Shown here piece by piece: positions 31,853 through 41,117 of a stretch of 64,000 nucleotides of DNA. A program made the translations under genes and the position numbers. The notes under the pieces were generated by a model, which searched no databases, was not told where the DNA came from, and saw nothing but the letters and a program-made list of their open reading frames with translations. Origin of the DNA: Paenibacillus bovis (lineage in GTDB: Bacteria; Bacillota; Bacilli; Paenibacillales; Paenibacillaceae); contig NZ_CP013023.1 in the NCBI RefSeq assembly GCF_001421015.2, positions 1,357,501-1,421,500 of the forward strand, given 5' to 3'. Every line of letters begins with the position of its first letter. Position 1 is the stretch's first letter.

Positions 31853-32262
31853 ACTCCCCGCCCCATGTTCCTGAGACCCTGGCGGTTTCAGAACCCTTGG
31901 GGGTAAAGGGGAGAGAAAAGAAAAGTAGGCGAGAATAAGAGAAACTGGTTAGACTGCTTTGCAGGAGAGAATGTTTTAGAAATTAAGGGCTTTGATTTTA
32001 TTTGATAGGATTTATGTTTTACTAGTGAGAATAGGGATGTTTTGTAAAGATGATAGATGTAAGAGTTGATGAAATAAAAAATCAACGATACAGCCTCTTA
32101 ATCCTTCTTAAAATCACAGTTTTACAAATCAAAACTAAACCAGATTCATCCAAACCCTACAATTTAAATAGCAATAGCCAGATACGTAATCTTTTTAAAA
32201 CTGAAATCTCAATCTTATGGACGGCGAGTGGATATTTGGAAGTAGGGGTGCTTTGTGCTCCC

Positions 32263-32388
32263 AGCGGAGGGAATGGAATCGTTCAGGAAGGAGCATTTGC
32301 AGGCTGACTTTTGACTGCGAATGCAGTCGTTCCCAAAAAGTCAGCCTGCAACGGCGACGCCCGAACGATCCATTCCCGCAGCGCTGTA
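32263..32388. repeat. Hairpin element B, copy 2 (B2)
   Basis: Outer arms GGGAATGGAATCGTTC and GAACGATCCATTCCC pair perfectly except for one bulged A. The inner arms TGCAGGCTGACTTTT/AAAAGTCAGCCTGCA enclose a small hairpin ACTGC-GAAT-GCAGT followed by the unpaired CGTTCCC. Relative to B1, the T-A pair in AATGGA/TCCATT is C-G in AACGGA/TCCGT. It lies 66 bases before purM. Confidence 0.85.
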
Positions 32389-32454
32389 GCACGAGAACGC
32401 CAATTCTTCCAACCCTCCCACGCGCCACTGTCCAAAGAACCCACGAAAGGTGCG

Positions 32455-33504
32455 ATGGCAGTGTCAGATGCATACAAAAAAGCCGGAGTTGATATCGCGG
32501 CAGGCAATGAAGCAGTAGAGCGGATGAAGAAGCATGTGAAAACCACATTCCGTCCGGAAGTTATGACTGATCTCGGCGGTTTCGGCGGGCTGTTTGGCCT
32601 GAATAAGGATAAGTACGAAGAGCCGGTACTCGTATCGGGTACAGATGGTGTCGGTACAAAGCTGAAGCTTGCTTTTGCTATGGACAAGCATGATACGATC
32701 GGGATTGATGCGGTAGCCATGTGCGTAAATGATATCATCGTGCAGGGTGCAGAACCGCTCTTTTTCCTCGATTATCTCGCTTGCGACCGGGTCATTCCGG
32801 AGAAGATCGAAGCGATTGTATCCGGAATTGCCGATGGCTGTCGTCAGGCAGGCTGTGCGCTGATCGGTGGCGAGACGGCAGAGATGCCGGGCATGTACTC
32901 CGAAGGGGAGTATGATATCGCCGGCTTTACGGTAGGCATCGTGGACAAGGCCAAAGTCATCACCGGCAGTGAAATTGCAGAAGGGGATGCAGTCATTGGT
33001 CTGGCATCAAGTGGCATACACAGCAATGGCTTCTCGCTCGTGCGCAAATTGCTGCTGGAAGACAGCGGATATGAGCTGACTGCGCAGGTAGCCGAGCTGG
33101 GAAATGCCGTACTGGGCGACGTACTACTGGAACCGACGAAGATTTATGTGAAGTCTTCTCTTGCCCTGCAGGAAGCAGTACAGGTGAAAGGCATGGCGCA
33201 TATTACTGGCGGCGGATTTATCGAGAATATTCCGCGGATGCTGCCGGATGGCGTTAATGTAGATATCGAGTATGGCAGCTGGCCGATCCTGCCGATTTTC
33301 CAATTGATGCAGGCCAAGGGTGCAATCAGCAACCGTGATATGTTTACCACCTTTAACATGGGAATCGGGATGGCGATTGTCGTACCTGTCGACCAGGTAG
33401 AACAGGCGCTGGATGTATTAAAGCAGCAAGGGGAAGCAGCCTATCTGATCGGTAAAGTAACTGCGGGCGAGAAGATCGTTACCTTTACAGGAGCGGAAGT
33501 ATAA
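32455..33504 (+). CDS. purM: AIR synthase (phosphoribosylformylglycinamidine cyclo-ligase)
   Basis: PurM closes the imidazole ring of AIR using ATP. The 349-residue protein has the family start [11 protein letters not shown], followed by [15 protein letters not shown], the metal site MCVNDI and [11 protein letters not shown]. The open frame runs upstream into hairpin B2, but ATG 32455 behind AAAGG gives the conserved start. Its stop overlaps the purN start by one base. Confidence 0.96.
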   Translation: MAVSDAYKKAGVDIAAGNEAVERMKKHVKTTFRPEVMTDLGGFGGLFGLNKDKYEEPVLVSGTDGVGTKLKLAFAMDKHDTIGIDAVAMCVNDIIVQGAEPLFFLDYLACDRVIPEKIEAIVSGIADGCRQAGCALIGGETAEMPGMYSEGEYDIAGFTVGIVDKAKVITGSEIAEGDAVIGLASSGIHSNGFSLVRKLLLEDSGYELTAQVAELGNAVLGDVLLEPTKIYVKSSLALQEAVQVKGMAHITGGGFIENIPRMLPDGVNVDIEYGSWPILPIFQLMQAKGAISNRDMFTTFNMGIGMAIVVPVDQVEQALDVLKQQGEAAYLIGKVTAGEKIVTFTGAEV

Positions 33505-34124
33505 TGAAGCCGCTGCGAATTGCCGTGTTCGCGTCCGGACAAGGCAGTAACTTTCAGGCGATGGTGAATGCCCAGCGGAGTGGGTTGCTAAACTCGGCAA
33601 CGATAGAACTGCTCGTATGTGACAAGCCCGAAGCGCCGGTTGTGCAGCGTGCTGTCGATGCAGGGGTGGATACATTTGTATTCCGGCCCAAGGAATACAG
33701 TAGCAGGGAACAGTATGAACTGGAGATTCTCGGTGAACTGGCCCAGCGGCGAATAGATCTGATTGTGCTGGCCGGTTATATGCGGCTGCTCACTCCGACG
33801 ATGGTCAATCCGTATATGGGCCGCATGATCAATGTGCATCCATCATTATTACCGGCTTTTCCCGGCAAAGACGCGATCGGTCAGGCGCTGGAATATGGCG
33901 TCAAGCTGACCGGGATCACCGTTCATTTTGTCGATAACGGGATGGATACTGGTCCGATCATCGCCCAGCAGTCGCTCCCGATTGAAGCCGGAGATACAGC
34001 CGATACGCTGGCTGCCCGTATTCACGAGATCGAGCAGATGCTGTATCCGCAGGTTGTCGCTCATATTGCTGCAGGTAAAGTCCGGCTGGCTGAAGATGGC
34101 CGCCATGTGATCGTAGAACAGTAA
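33504..34124 (+). CDS. purN: Phosphoribosylglycinamide formyltransferase
   Basis: PurN transfers a formyl group from 10-formyl-THF to GAR. The 206-residue protein has the start [13 protein letters not shown] and the catalytic cluster: Asn in [13 protein letters not shown], the His in that motif, and Asp in [13 protein letters not shown]. It is coupled to purM through the TAATG overlap. A 164-base gap precedes purH. Confidence 0.96.
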   Translation: MKPLRIAVFASGQGSNFQAMVNAQRSGLLNSATIELLVCDKPEAPVVQRAVDAGVDTFVFRPKEYSSREQYELEILGELAQRRIDLIVLAGYMRLLTPTMVNPYMGRMINVHPSLLPAFPGKDAIGQALEYGVKLTGITVHFVDNGMDTGPIIAQQSLPIEAGDTADTLAARIHEIEQMLYPQVVAHIAAGKVRLAEDGRHVIVEQ

Positions 34125-34288
34125 CATATACACATTTACCTAAAAGGATGACATACAGACACAGCATATCTTCGATGTGCTGTTCAGCGTTTTGCAAGTA
34201 TATAGAAGATACTGTGGCTTCTGGATCGGACTTCGCGAAGATGGACGTATTTCAGACTGCCCATACATTTAAGGAGGCTTTTTATAAC

Positions 34289-35836
34289 ATGACGATCAAA
34301 AGAGCACTGGTCAGCGTATCCGACAAAACAGGCGTAGTCGATTTCTGCCGCGAGCTGTCCCAGCTGGGTGTAGAAATCATCTCTACCGGTGGCACCAAGA
34401 ATCTGCTGGCTGATGCAGGCGTACCGGTTATCGGTATCTCCGATGTGACCGGATTCCCGGAAATTCTGGACGGACGTGTGAAAACACTGCATCCAGCTGT
34501 ACATAGCGGTCTGCTGGCTGTACGCGATAGCGAAGAGCATCAGCAGCAAATGAAAGACCTGGAACTGGGCTATATCGACCTCGTTGTCGTGAACCTGTAC
34601 CCGTTCCAGGAAACAATCTCCAAACCGGATGTAGCCTATGAAGATGCGATCGAGAATATCGATATCGGCGGACCAACCATGCTGCGCAGTGCAGCGAAGA
34701 ATCACGCCTTTGTGACGGTAGTGGTAGATGCGGCAGACTATACGACTATTCTGGAAGAAGTTCGTGCAGAAGGAGATACGACGCTGGATACACGCAAGCA
34801 GCTCGCTGCCAAAGTATTCCGTCATACCGCTGCTTACGACTCCCTGATCTCCGATTATCTATGCGAGGTGCTGGACAATCCGATGCCGGAACGCTACACC
34901 GTGACGTATGAGAAAATTCAGGATCTGCGCTACGGCGAGAATCCGCACCAGACCGCAGCCTTTTACCGCAAGCCAATGGCTCCAGCGGGTACACTGACCA
35001 CGGCCGAGCAGCTGCATGGCAAAGAACTGTCCTACAACAACATCAATGACGCTAACGCAGCACTCCAGATCGTCAAAGAATTCAACGAGCCGGCTGTCGT
35101 AGCTGTGAAGCATATGAACCCATGCGGCGTAGGCGTAGGTTCCACGATCGCCGAAGCTTACAACAAAGCATACAACGCGGATCCAACCTCCATCTTCGGC
35201 GGGATCGTCGCGGCGAACCATACCATCGACGCCGAGACCGCGCAGCCGCTGAGCGAGATTTTCCTAGAGATCATCCTGGCACCGGACTTTACCCCGGAAG
35301 CCCTGGAGATTCTGACCAAAAAGAAAAATATCCGTCTGCTCAAAATGGGCGAAATCGCTGCTTCGGCCGATCGCAAATCGCAGCATATCGTAACCATGGT
35401 TGAAGGCGGTATGGTCGTACAGGACAGCGATGTTCACTCTATTACCGAAGCAGATCTGAAAGTAGTCACCGACCGTGCTCCTTCTGCCGAAGAAATGAAG
35501 CAACTGCTGTTCGGCTGGAAAGTCGTCAAGCACGTCAAGTCCAATGCGATCGTACTGGCAGCAGACGATATGACCGTAGGTGTCGGTGCAGGCCAGATGA
35601 ACCGTGTCGGCGCTGCCAAGATTGCCATCGAGCAGGCAGCCGACAAAGCCAAAGGCGCGATACTCGCTTCCGACGCATTCTTCCCGATGGGCGATACCGT
35701 CGAGGCTGCTGCTCTGGCAGGTATCACGGCTATTATCCAGCCAGGTGGTTCGGTCAAGGACGAAGAATCTATCAAAGCAGCCAATGAGCATGGTATCGCG
35801 ATGGTATTCACAGGCGTACGCCACTTCAAACACTAA
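34289..35836 (+). CDS. purH: Bifunctional AICAR formyltransferase / IMP cyclohydrolase
   Basis: PurH carries out the last two steps to IMP. The 515-residue protein has the N-terminal cyclohydrolase ([36 protein letters not shown]) and the C-terminal transformylase with the catalytic Lys-His in [12 protein letters not shown]. The open frame begins at 34148, but AAGGAGG precedes ATG 34289 and gives the family start. It is the last gene before a strong terminator. Confidence 0.97.
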   Translation: MTIKRALVSVSDKTGVVDFCRELSQLGVEIISTGGTKNLLADAGVPVIGISDVTGFPEILDGRVKTLHPAVHSGLLAVRDSEEHQQQMKDLELGYIDLVVVNLYPFQETISKPDVAYEDAIENIDIGGPTMLRSAAKNHAFVTVVVDAADYTTILEEVRAEGDTTLDTRKQLAAKVFRHTAAYDSLISDYLCEVLDNPMPERYTVTYEKIQDLRYGENPHQTAAFYRKPMAPAGTLTTAEQLHGKELSYNNINDANAALQIVKEFNEPAVVAVKHMNPCGVGVGSTIAEAYNKAYNADPTSIFGGIVAANHTIDAETAQPLSEIFLEIILAPDFTPEALEILTKKKNIRLLKMGEIAASADRKSQHIVTMVEGGMVVQDSDVHSITEADLKVVTDRAPSAEEMKQLLFGWKVVKHVKSNAIVLAADDMTVGVGAGQMNRVGAAKIAIEQAADKAKGAILASDAFFPMGDTVEAAALAGITAIIQPGGSVKDEESIKAANEHGIAMVFTGVRHFKH

Positions 35837-35948
35837 GACTTTGTGCTAGCTGTATCATCATGAATTCTAGAGGACTCCGGAGATGGATGATCCATGATGC
35901 GCGCATGCCGCGCATCTCTCCGGCTGCATCTCAAAATCTAGCCAACGA

Positions 35949-35985
35949 ACGGAGCCAAATTTCATCAAGTTTGGCTCCGTTTTGC
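35949..35985 (+). terminator. Terminator between purH and purD
   Basis: ACGGAGCCAAA and TTTGGCTCCGT form an 11-pair stem followed by TTT. A second, GC-rich hairpin (GATGCGCG/CGCGCATC inside CCGGAGA/TCTCCGG) lies just upstream at about 35886-35926. PurD therefore needs readthrough or its own promoter in 35986-36121, where none was clearly seen. Confidence 0.75.
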
Positions 35986-36121
35986 TAAGTTATTGTATTG
36001 TGGAGAGGAATAAGCTGTAGCGATAGGTCTATTCCGTATATGGATTGAAGCCTCCTTCTTCCGCATGATCACTATTCATCCAGCTCATTACTTTCTTAAT
36101 CAAAAAGGAGCGTGACCCTTC

Positions 36122-37399
36122 ATGGATATACTCGTTATCGGCAGCGGTGGACGTGAACATGCCATCATCTGGTCGCTGGCCAAAAGTCCGCAGGTCAATC
36201 AGATCTACTGTGCACCCGGCAATGCGGGGATTGGACAGATCGCCGACTGTGTGCCGATTCAGGTAAGTGAATTTGAGAAGTTAGCAGACTTTGCAGCCGA
36301 GAAAAAGGTCGGCCTTGTCGTCGTCGGCCCGGATGATCCGCTCGCGGATGGTATCGTGGACGTGTTCGAAGCGCGGAATATTCCGGTATACGGCCCGCGT
36401 CAGAATGCTGCGCTGATCGAAGGCAGCAAGACCTTTATGAAAGATCTGCTGCATAAATACAATATCCCTACCGCCGCCTACGCTAAGTTCGACGATTACG
36501 ATACCGCCCTGAATTACCTGAACCGCCAGCCGGTACCGATTGTGATCAAAGCAGACGGACTGGCTGCAGGCAAAGGCGTAACCGTCGCTCGCACCATGCA
36601 CGAGGCGGTCGAAGCACTACAAAATATTATGCGTGACAAAATATTCGGCGAAGCCGGCAGCAAAGTGATTATCGAGGAATTCATGGAAGGACAGGAGATG
36701 TCGATCCTGGCCTTTGTCGATGGGGAGACCGTACGTGCTATGCCGGCCGCGCAGGATCACAAGCCTGCCTTTGATAACGACGCAGGGCCGAATACTGGCG
36801 GAATGGGCACCTATTCACCACTCCCGCATATCGACTCGGCTATTATTGAGGAAGCGATCGAGACTATCGTTATTCCGACTGCCAAAGCCATGGTCGCGGA
36901 AGGACGTCCGTTCCAGGGTGTGCTGTTCGCCGGTTTGATGATCACTCCGGATGGCAAGCCCAAGACGGTAGAATTCAATGCCCGTTTCGGCGATCCCGAG
37001 ACTCAGGTCGTCCTGCCGCGTCTGCAGACCGATCTGCTGGATATTTTCCTGGCGACGGTAAATGGTACGCTGGCAGACGTGGATATCCAGTGGAGCGACG
37101 AAGCCGCTGTCTGCGTCATCCTCGCTTCCGGAGGCTATCCGGGATCATATACCAAAGGTCTGCCGATTACAGGTCTGGAGGATATCGATCCATCGGAAGC
37201 ACTTGTTTTCCACGCCGGTACCGGCAAGAACGAGAACGGTGAGTTCGTAACCAACGGTGGCCGTGTTCTGGGGGTTGTGGGGCTGGGAGCGGATATTGCT
37301 TCGGCTCGAGCTCAAGCCTATGAGCAGGCAGCGAAGATTGCATTTACCGGCAAGCATCAGCGCAGCGATATTGCAGCCAAGGCGTTGACAGGCAAGTAA
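36122..37399 (+). CDS. purD: Phosphoribosylamine-glycine ligase (GAR synthetase)
   Basis: PurD joins glycine to phosphoribosylamine with ATP. The 425-residue ATP-grasp protein starts ILVIGSGGREHAI and has KADGLAAGKGV, QDHKPAFDNDAGPNTGGMG and the metal-binding EFNARFGDPE. AAGGAG precedes the ATG. It follows a terminator 136 bases upstream. The AT-rich RHS/immunity region begins right after it. Confidence 0.97.
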   Translation: MDILVIGSGGREHAIIWSLAKSPQVNQIYCAPGNAGIGQIADCVPIQVSEFEKLADFAAEKKVGLVVVGPDDPLADGIVDVFEARNIPVYGPRQNAALIEGSKTFMKDLLHKYNIPTAAYAKFDDYDTALNYLNRQPVPIVIKADGLAAGKGVTVARTMHEAVEALQNIMRDKIFGEAGSKVIIEEFMEGQEMSILAFVDGETVRAMPAAQDHKPAFDNDAGPNTGGMGTYSPLPHIDSAIIEEAIETIVIPTAKAMVAEGRPFQGVLFAGLMITPDGKPKTVEFNARFGDPETQVVLPRLQTDLLDIFLATVNGTLADVDIQWSDEAAVCVILASGGYPGSYTKGLPITGLEDIDPSEALVFHAGTGKNENGEFVTNGGRVLGVVGLGADIASARAQAYEQAAKIAFTGKHQRSDIAAKALTGK

Positions 37400-37430
37400 G
37401 TATAAACAGAAAAAAATAATATACAGATGA

Positions 37431-37453
37431 GCCACTCTTCGGAGTGGTTTTTT
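37431..37453 (+). terminator. Terminator after purD
   Basis: CCACTC-TTCG-GAGTGG is a tetraloop hairpin followed by six T. Confidence 0.9.
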
Positions 37454-37590
37454 GTATATCAATAACCAGGTAACTACATGAACTATAATGTAAAAATATT
37501 ACTTTTAGGAGTCATAAAATTCAGTATCTTACTTGTAAGTAGGGATTTTAATAAATATATCTATAAAATGAAGTAGCTTTCCAACTATAA

Positions 37591-37749
37591 CTACTTACCT
37601 CGTACAAGAGGAATGATTTATCGCAGTTCAATACTCCCGAACATTTTGTATATGACATGTTATCAAACTCCAAAAGATGGAATAAGATGAATGAGGAAGA
37701 ACAAAAACATGCAAATTGGTATATCGATAATTTTGGAGGTATAAAATAA
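37591..37749 (+). pseudogene. Tail of a lost toxin (C-terminal remnant)
   Basis: An open stretch without a start codon encodes 52 residues ending HANWYIDNFGGIK, and its TAA directly abuts the ATG of the next small gene. It looks like the C-terminal end of an RHS-type toxin whose front has been lost. This rests on position, as elsewhere in this region toxin tails directly precede immunity genes. The toxin family is not recognised. Confidence 0.4.
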
Positions 37750-37986
37750 ATGGACAAAGGGAAAAAGAAATTGCAAAAAAAAGAAATAATAAAAGTAGCA
37801 ATGGATTACACTTCCCAAAACGCTTCGAGTGTTTTTAACTTTACTTTGATTAGTGTTGATAGAAATGATAATCGTTATCCCTGCTGGTCAGTTATATTTG
37901 AAATGAGCAATAAGCAAGGTGATATTGTGGATGGTTCCTTAATCTTAGGAATTAACGAATTTGGAGAAATAATATACGTGGGTTAG
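37750..37986 (+). CDS. Small protein, probable immunity gene
   Basis: The 78-residue protein has a lysine-rich start (KGKKKLQKKEIIK) and then a short alpha-beta sequence with WSVIFEMSNKQGDIVDGSLILGINEFGEIIYVG. No family is recognised. It starts one base after the preceding toxin remnant, with GGAGG ten bases upstream inside that remnant, so the two were once an operon. The layout and AT-rich coding fit a polymorphic-toxin immunity protein. Confidence 0.55.
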   Translation: MDKGKKKLQKKEIIKVAMDYTSQNASSVFNFTLISVDRNDNRYPCWSVIFEMSNKQGDIVDGSLILGINEFGEIIYVG

Positions 37987-38051
37987 TTTTAAATGAGATT
38001 TTTTTGATATATTCGAGTACTCTTATTTGAGCAATCATAACGGATTATCGG

Positions 38052-38084
38052 CCCTGATTGGCATTATGTCTTCAGGCTTTTTTT
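38052..38084 (+). terminator. Terminator of the repeated array type (T0)
   Basis: CCTGATTGG...CTTCAGG is followed by seven T. Its wording (TGATTGGC-ATATG-TCTTTCAGG plus T run) recurs at 38628, 39949 and 40874, each time after a known or probable immunity gene. Confidence 0.7.
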
Positions 38085-38228
38085 GATGAAAACTCAAGAT
38101 TCTGAAAGGAATCTTTTTTGGTATAAGAAAAGTAGATAAGAGGGGAGACTAGGTAACTTTAATTTCCATATCTTGAATGTAATAAAAAATCAAAACAGTA
38201 GTTATATAATTGATTAAGGAGCGGTGTA

Positions 38229-38609
38229 ATGAAAAAATACCCTTATTTTATCTGTTTTGTACCCATATTATCAGACGAAGATATTATGGGAGTTTCTAAA
38301 ATTATATCTGATAAGTTGGTAGGTGGACTTCCATTTGGTGGTTTGGAAGATCATATTTATGAAGAAGTGCCTGCAGTGTATATAAAGGAAAGTATACTAG
38401 GATTTGAATTAGTCATACAAGGCTACGGAGGAGAAGAAGGGTATGTTTTAGAAGTACGTTCTTACTCTAGAAACAATAAACTTTATGATGATAAAGAAAT
38501 CACCGTAGATATCACTAAGTATATTGCTTCTTTGCTTGAGGGAACTGAGAAAATAAAAATAATATATGAAGAGATTAGTGCACAAGAATATATGGATGTA
38601 ACCGAGTAA
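38229..38609 (+). CDS. Unknown protein, probable immunity gene
   Basis: The 126-residue acidic protein is not from a family I can name. It starts KKYPYFICFVPILSDEDIM, has a glycine-rich middle (LVGGLPFGGLEDH) and a conserved-looking FELVIQGYGGEEGYVLEVRSY. AAGGAG precedes the ATG. There is no signal peptide or membrane segment. It sits between two copies of the array terminator and just before an RHS tip, as expected for an immunity gene displaced from its toxin. Confidence 0.6.
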   Translation: MKKYPYFICFVPILSDEDIMGVSKIISDKLVGGLPFGGLEDHIYEEVPAVYIKESILGFELVIQGYGGEEGYVLEVRSYSRNNKLYDDKEITVDITKYIASLLEGTEKIKIIYEEISAQEYMDVTE

Positions 38610-38627
38610 ACTCTATTGACAAAGTAA

Positions 38628-38666
38628 GAGATCTTGATAGGCTAAATGCCTTTCAAGGTCTCTTTT
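38628..38666 (+). terminator. Array terminator T1
   Basis: GAGATCTTGA/TCAAGGTCTC, with an inner GGC/GCC, is followed by five T. This is the best-paired copy of the repeated terminator. Confidence 0.8.
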
Positions 38667-38670
38667 TAAA

Positions 38671-39464
38671 GTGAATAATCAAGCTATAACCAAGCAGATC
38701 ATCAACTCGCTTGCCGTGCTCTCTCAGGTGCTAATGGAGACCGATAATATCGGAGCACCCCAAGCCTGGTATGTATACGGGATGGGACTGATCGGACGCG
38801 AAGATGCAGCCGGCAACTACCAGACATACCACTACGATCTGCGCGGCAGCACGATGGCTCTGACCGATGCACAAGGACAGGTGACTGACACGTACGGTGA
38901 ACAGCTGGAGCATGAAGGTGCAAGCCAGCAGCCATTCCAGTACAATGGACGTGACGGTGTGCAGACGGATGCAAATGGTCTGTACCAGATGCGTGCCAGA
39001 TACTACAATCCGGAGATCAAGCGATTTGTGAACCGGGATGTGCTGACAGGCAGTATCGATAATGGATTGACGAAAATCTTAAACATATCAAGGTCGGAGA
39101 TCAGATCCACTTCAAGGATTAATTCACAGGCAAAAAAGATTACAAGGCGTTCACCGCTGCATTCAACCATATGGCTAAAGAAATCTATCTCATTCATGTC
39201 AGCGGCCAGGCGATTGAATCGCCCTACAACCGTCCCCAATCTGTATCAGGAGATTCTGATATGGCTTATGAATTCGGTACTAGACAGACTAATGGCATTA
39301 TAAAAGTGAGGGAAGGATCGTTCATATACAGATATGAACCTTCAACTCAGTCTATATTTGTAAGCTCAGAGGTAGGCGGTAGGATCAAATCATTTTATAA
39401 GTGGAATGACAGGACGGAAGACCATGTAATCTTAACTTTAAAAAGAATGGGACTGATTGATTGA
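38671..39464 (+). pseudogene. Broken RHS tip plus toxin domain (R1)
   Basis: From GTG 38671 about 130 codons encode the end of an RHS/WapA core: VLMETDNIGAPQAWYVYG, LIGREDAAGNYQTYHYD and the tip motif LYQMRARYYNPEIKRFVNRDVLTG. The frame then breaks after TGSIDNG. In a different frame, from about 39066, WIDENLKHIKVGDQIHFKD leads to a TAA (39120) and then to an intact stretch ending GGRIKSFYKWNDRTEDHV and LKRMGLID. That is a likely toxin domain whose junction with the RHS core is damaged. The piece from ATG 39171 to 39464 (97 codons) could still be translated. The toxin class is not identified. Confidence 0.75.
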
Positions 39465-39910
39465 AAAAGATGTCTAGAGAAAATTTTCTTGAATTGATGT
39501 ATTTAGTTCGTGGTTTTATTGAAAAAGAAATAAATTTATCAGAATATTTGGAGGAGTATAATTCAAACGCTGATCTAGAGTCGAATGAATTGGATATTGA
39601 AGGTGTAAGCAATGGTTTTTTATCTCAAATAGCTTGCTTGATGACAGGTTATGAGATAGAGATTGTTGGAGAAGTAGAAGAGCTATTTTCATGTCCTTGT
39701 TGTAGGCTGAAGACTTTAACAGAGCTTTATAATGAGTTAGAAGGAACAGGCTACGATATTTGTCCATACTGCAAGTGGCAAGATGATGGGACTACAGATA
39801 TTCATGCTTATAGATCTATTAATAAAGGCAGTATAGCAGATTATCGTAACAAGCTTTGCTTAGATTTCAATAAATATTATATAAATAAATGGTTAAATAC
39901 AAAGAACTGA
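39461..39910 (+). CDS. Immunity protein with Cys-rich CPCC domain
   Basis: The 149-residue protein has an acidic helical N-terminal half and a C-terminal CPCC-type zinc-binding domain: Cys78, Cys80 and Cys81 in FSCPCCR, and Cys101 and Cys104 in DICPYCKWQDDG. CPCC domains are frequent in immunity proteins of polymorphic toxins. The TTG start overlaps the toxin stop by four bases, so the pair was translationally coupled; ATG 39470 is an alternative start. It should protect against the toxin encoded just before it. This is inference from layout and domain. Confidence 0.75.
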   Translation: MKKMSRENFLELMYLVRGFIEKEINLSEYLEEYNSNADLESNELDIEGVSNGFLSQIACLMTGYEIEIVGEVEELFSCPCCRLKTLTELYNELEGTGYDICPYCKWQDDGTTDIHAYRSINKGSIADYRNKLCLDFNKYYINKWLNTKN

Positions 39911-39948
39911 TTTTCACCCAAAATCTTTAAAATAATATTCGATCACTC

Positions 39949-39985
39949 ACCTTGATTGGCTATATGTCTTTCAGGGTTTCTTTTT
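39949..39985 (+). terminator. Array terminator T2
   Basis: ACCTTGATTGGC...TCTTTCAGGGT is followed by TTCTTTTT. Pairing is imperfect, but the wording matches T1 and T3. Confidence 0.6.
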
Positions 39986-39988
39986 GAA

Positions 39989-40449
39989 GTGAATAATTAA
40001 TTAACAGTAAGCAGATCATCAACTCGCATGCCGTGCTCTATCAGGTGCTGATGGAGACCAACAATGCCGGAGCGCCGCAAGCCTGGTATGTGTATAGTAT
40101 GGGACTGATCGGACGTGAAGATGCAGCCGGTAACTACCAGATGTACCACTACGATCTGCGCGACAACACGATGGATCTGACTAGTGCCCACGGACAAGTG
40201 ACCAATATGTACGATGAACGAAGGTACAAGCCAGCACCGTTCTAGTACAATAGATGTGGCGGTGTGCAGACGGAGCAAGCTGGTTGGAGATTGGATCCAG
40301 TGTTGGAGCTGATCCTACTCTATTTGTAGGTTTATCAAGATGCAGGAAGAAGTTTTACAGAAATAAAATATTCTATGGACTCTTCTACTGGTAGACTAAG
40401 ACAAGGAATAATTGATGAGAAACCAAACAAGATAAAATTTATTGATTAA
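39989..40449 (+). pseudogene. Broken RHS tip plus toxin tail (R2)
   Basis: The DNA closely matches R1 (VLMET-NAGAPQAWYVY-MGLIGREDAAGNYQ) but has stop codons at the front. It also has an amber TAG at 40243 where R1 has CAG (PFQYNG against PF-stop-YN), and a deletion that removes the RARYYNPEIKRF tip. A different frame then reads the pre-toxin linker ADGASWLEIGSSVGADPTLFVG. A further shift leads to a toxin end DAGRSFTEIKYSMD...PNKIKFID, stopping at 40449 just before the next immunity gene. Confidence 0.75.
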
Positions 40450-40467
40450 TGGGGGTAACACTTTTTG

Positions 40468-40866
40468 ATGTTTATAAAAAATTACGAGACTACAACAGAT
40501 AAATTAAATGCCCTTGGCTCGTGGACTTATAAAGAAATAGTGAGAATTGACTACGCTATGGATATTGATTTTAAAGATAATTACACGAGTTCACTAACCC
40601 TTTCCTTTCATATCTCGGTTATTGAAACAAATCAATGCTTCAAAATGAGAATCAGATACTTTGATGTTTCTGACCTTAGTGTAAGAAAAATTACAAATCT
40701 TTACCTAACAAGAAGTTTGATAGTACATGATAAAAAAGAGTTAGGATGGGATAGGAGTCAACGATACCACGTTCATGATGACAGTGGATATGGTGAGAAC
40801 GATGGATACAACTTTATTGAGTTTTACTGTAGTTCTATGGAAGCTATTTCACTGGAAGAATTCTAA
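40468..40866 (+). CDS. Probable immunity protein (Imm50-like, tentative)
   Basis: The 132-residue protein has alternating beta-rich sequence (YTSSLTLSFHISVIET, FKMRIRYFDVSDLSV) and ends GYNFIEFYCSSMEAISLEEF. The pattern is faintly like immunity family Imm50, but that rests on memory of the general pattern only. GGGGGT lies before ATG 40468; TTG 40465 is in frame. It follows the R2 toxin tail by 18 bases, the usual toxin-immunity layout. Confidence 0.55.
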   Translation: MFIKNYETTTDKLNALGSWTYKEIVRIDYAMDIDFKDNYTSSLTLSFHISVIETNQCFKMRIRYFDVSDLSVRKITNLYLTRSLIVHDKKELGWDRSQRYHVHDDSGYGENDGYNFIEFYCSSMEAISLEEF

Positions 40867-40873
40867 TACTCCA

Positions 40874-40913
40874 AACCTTGATGGGTGAAATGCTTCTCAA
40901 AGTTTCTTTTTTA
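40874..40913 (+). terminator. Array terminator T3
   Basis: AAACCTTGA and TCAAAGTTT pair and are followed by CTTTTTT. It is again directly after an immunity gene and directly before an RHS remnant. Confidence 0.7.
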
Positions 40914-40916
40914 AAT

Positions 40917-41095
40917 AAATAGCTCATCCACAACCAAGCAAATTATCAACACACATGCCTTATTCTCTCAGGTGCTGATGGAGACCGACAATGTCGGCAC
41001 ACCGTAAGCCTAGTAAATGATCGGATGTGATGAAGATGTAGTTATTAACTACAAGGCGTATCATTATAATCTACATGGCAGAGAATTCCCATCAA
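40917..41095 (+). pseudogene. Degenerate RHS tip (R3)
   Basis: The DNA still shows the RHS wording of R1 and R2, for instance CAGGTGCTGATGGAGACCGA and TCGGCACACCGTAAGCCT. It has several stops and deletions and no usable frame. It ends about 20 bases before the next immunity-like gene, so the toxin part has been lost completely. Confidence 0.65.
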
Positions 41096-41117
41096 AATAA
41101 TAATAGGAGTACTATAT

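Noticed and set aside
32311..32454. N-terminal extension of PurM
   Set aside because: The extra codons are read from hairpin B2, and the conserved PurM start with ribosome site is at 32455.
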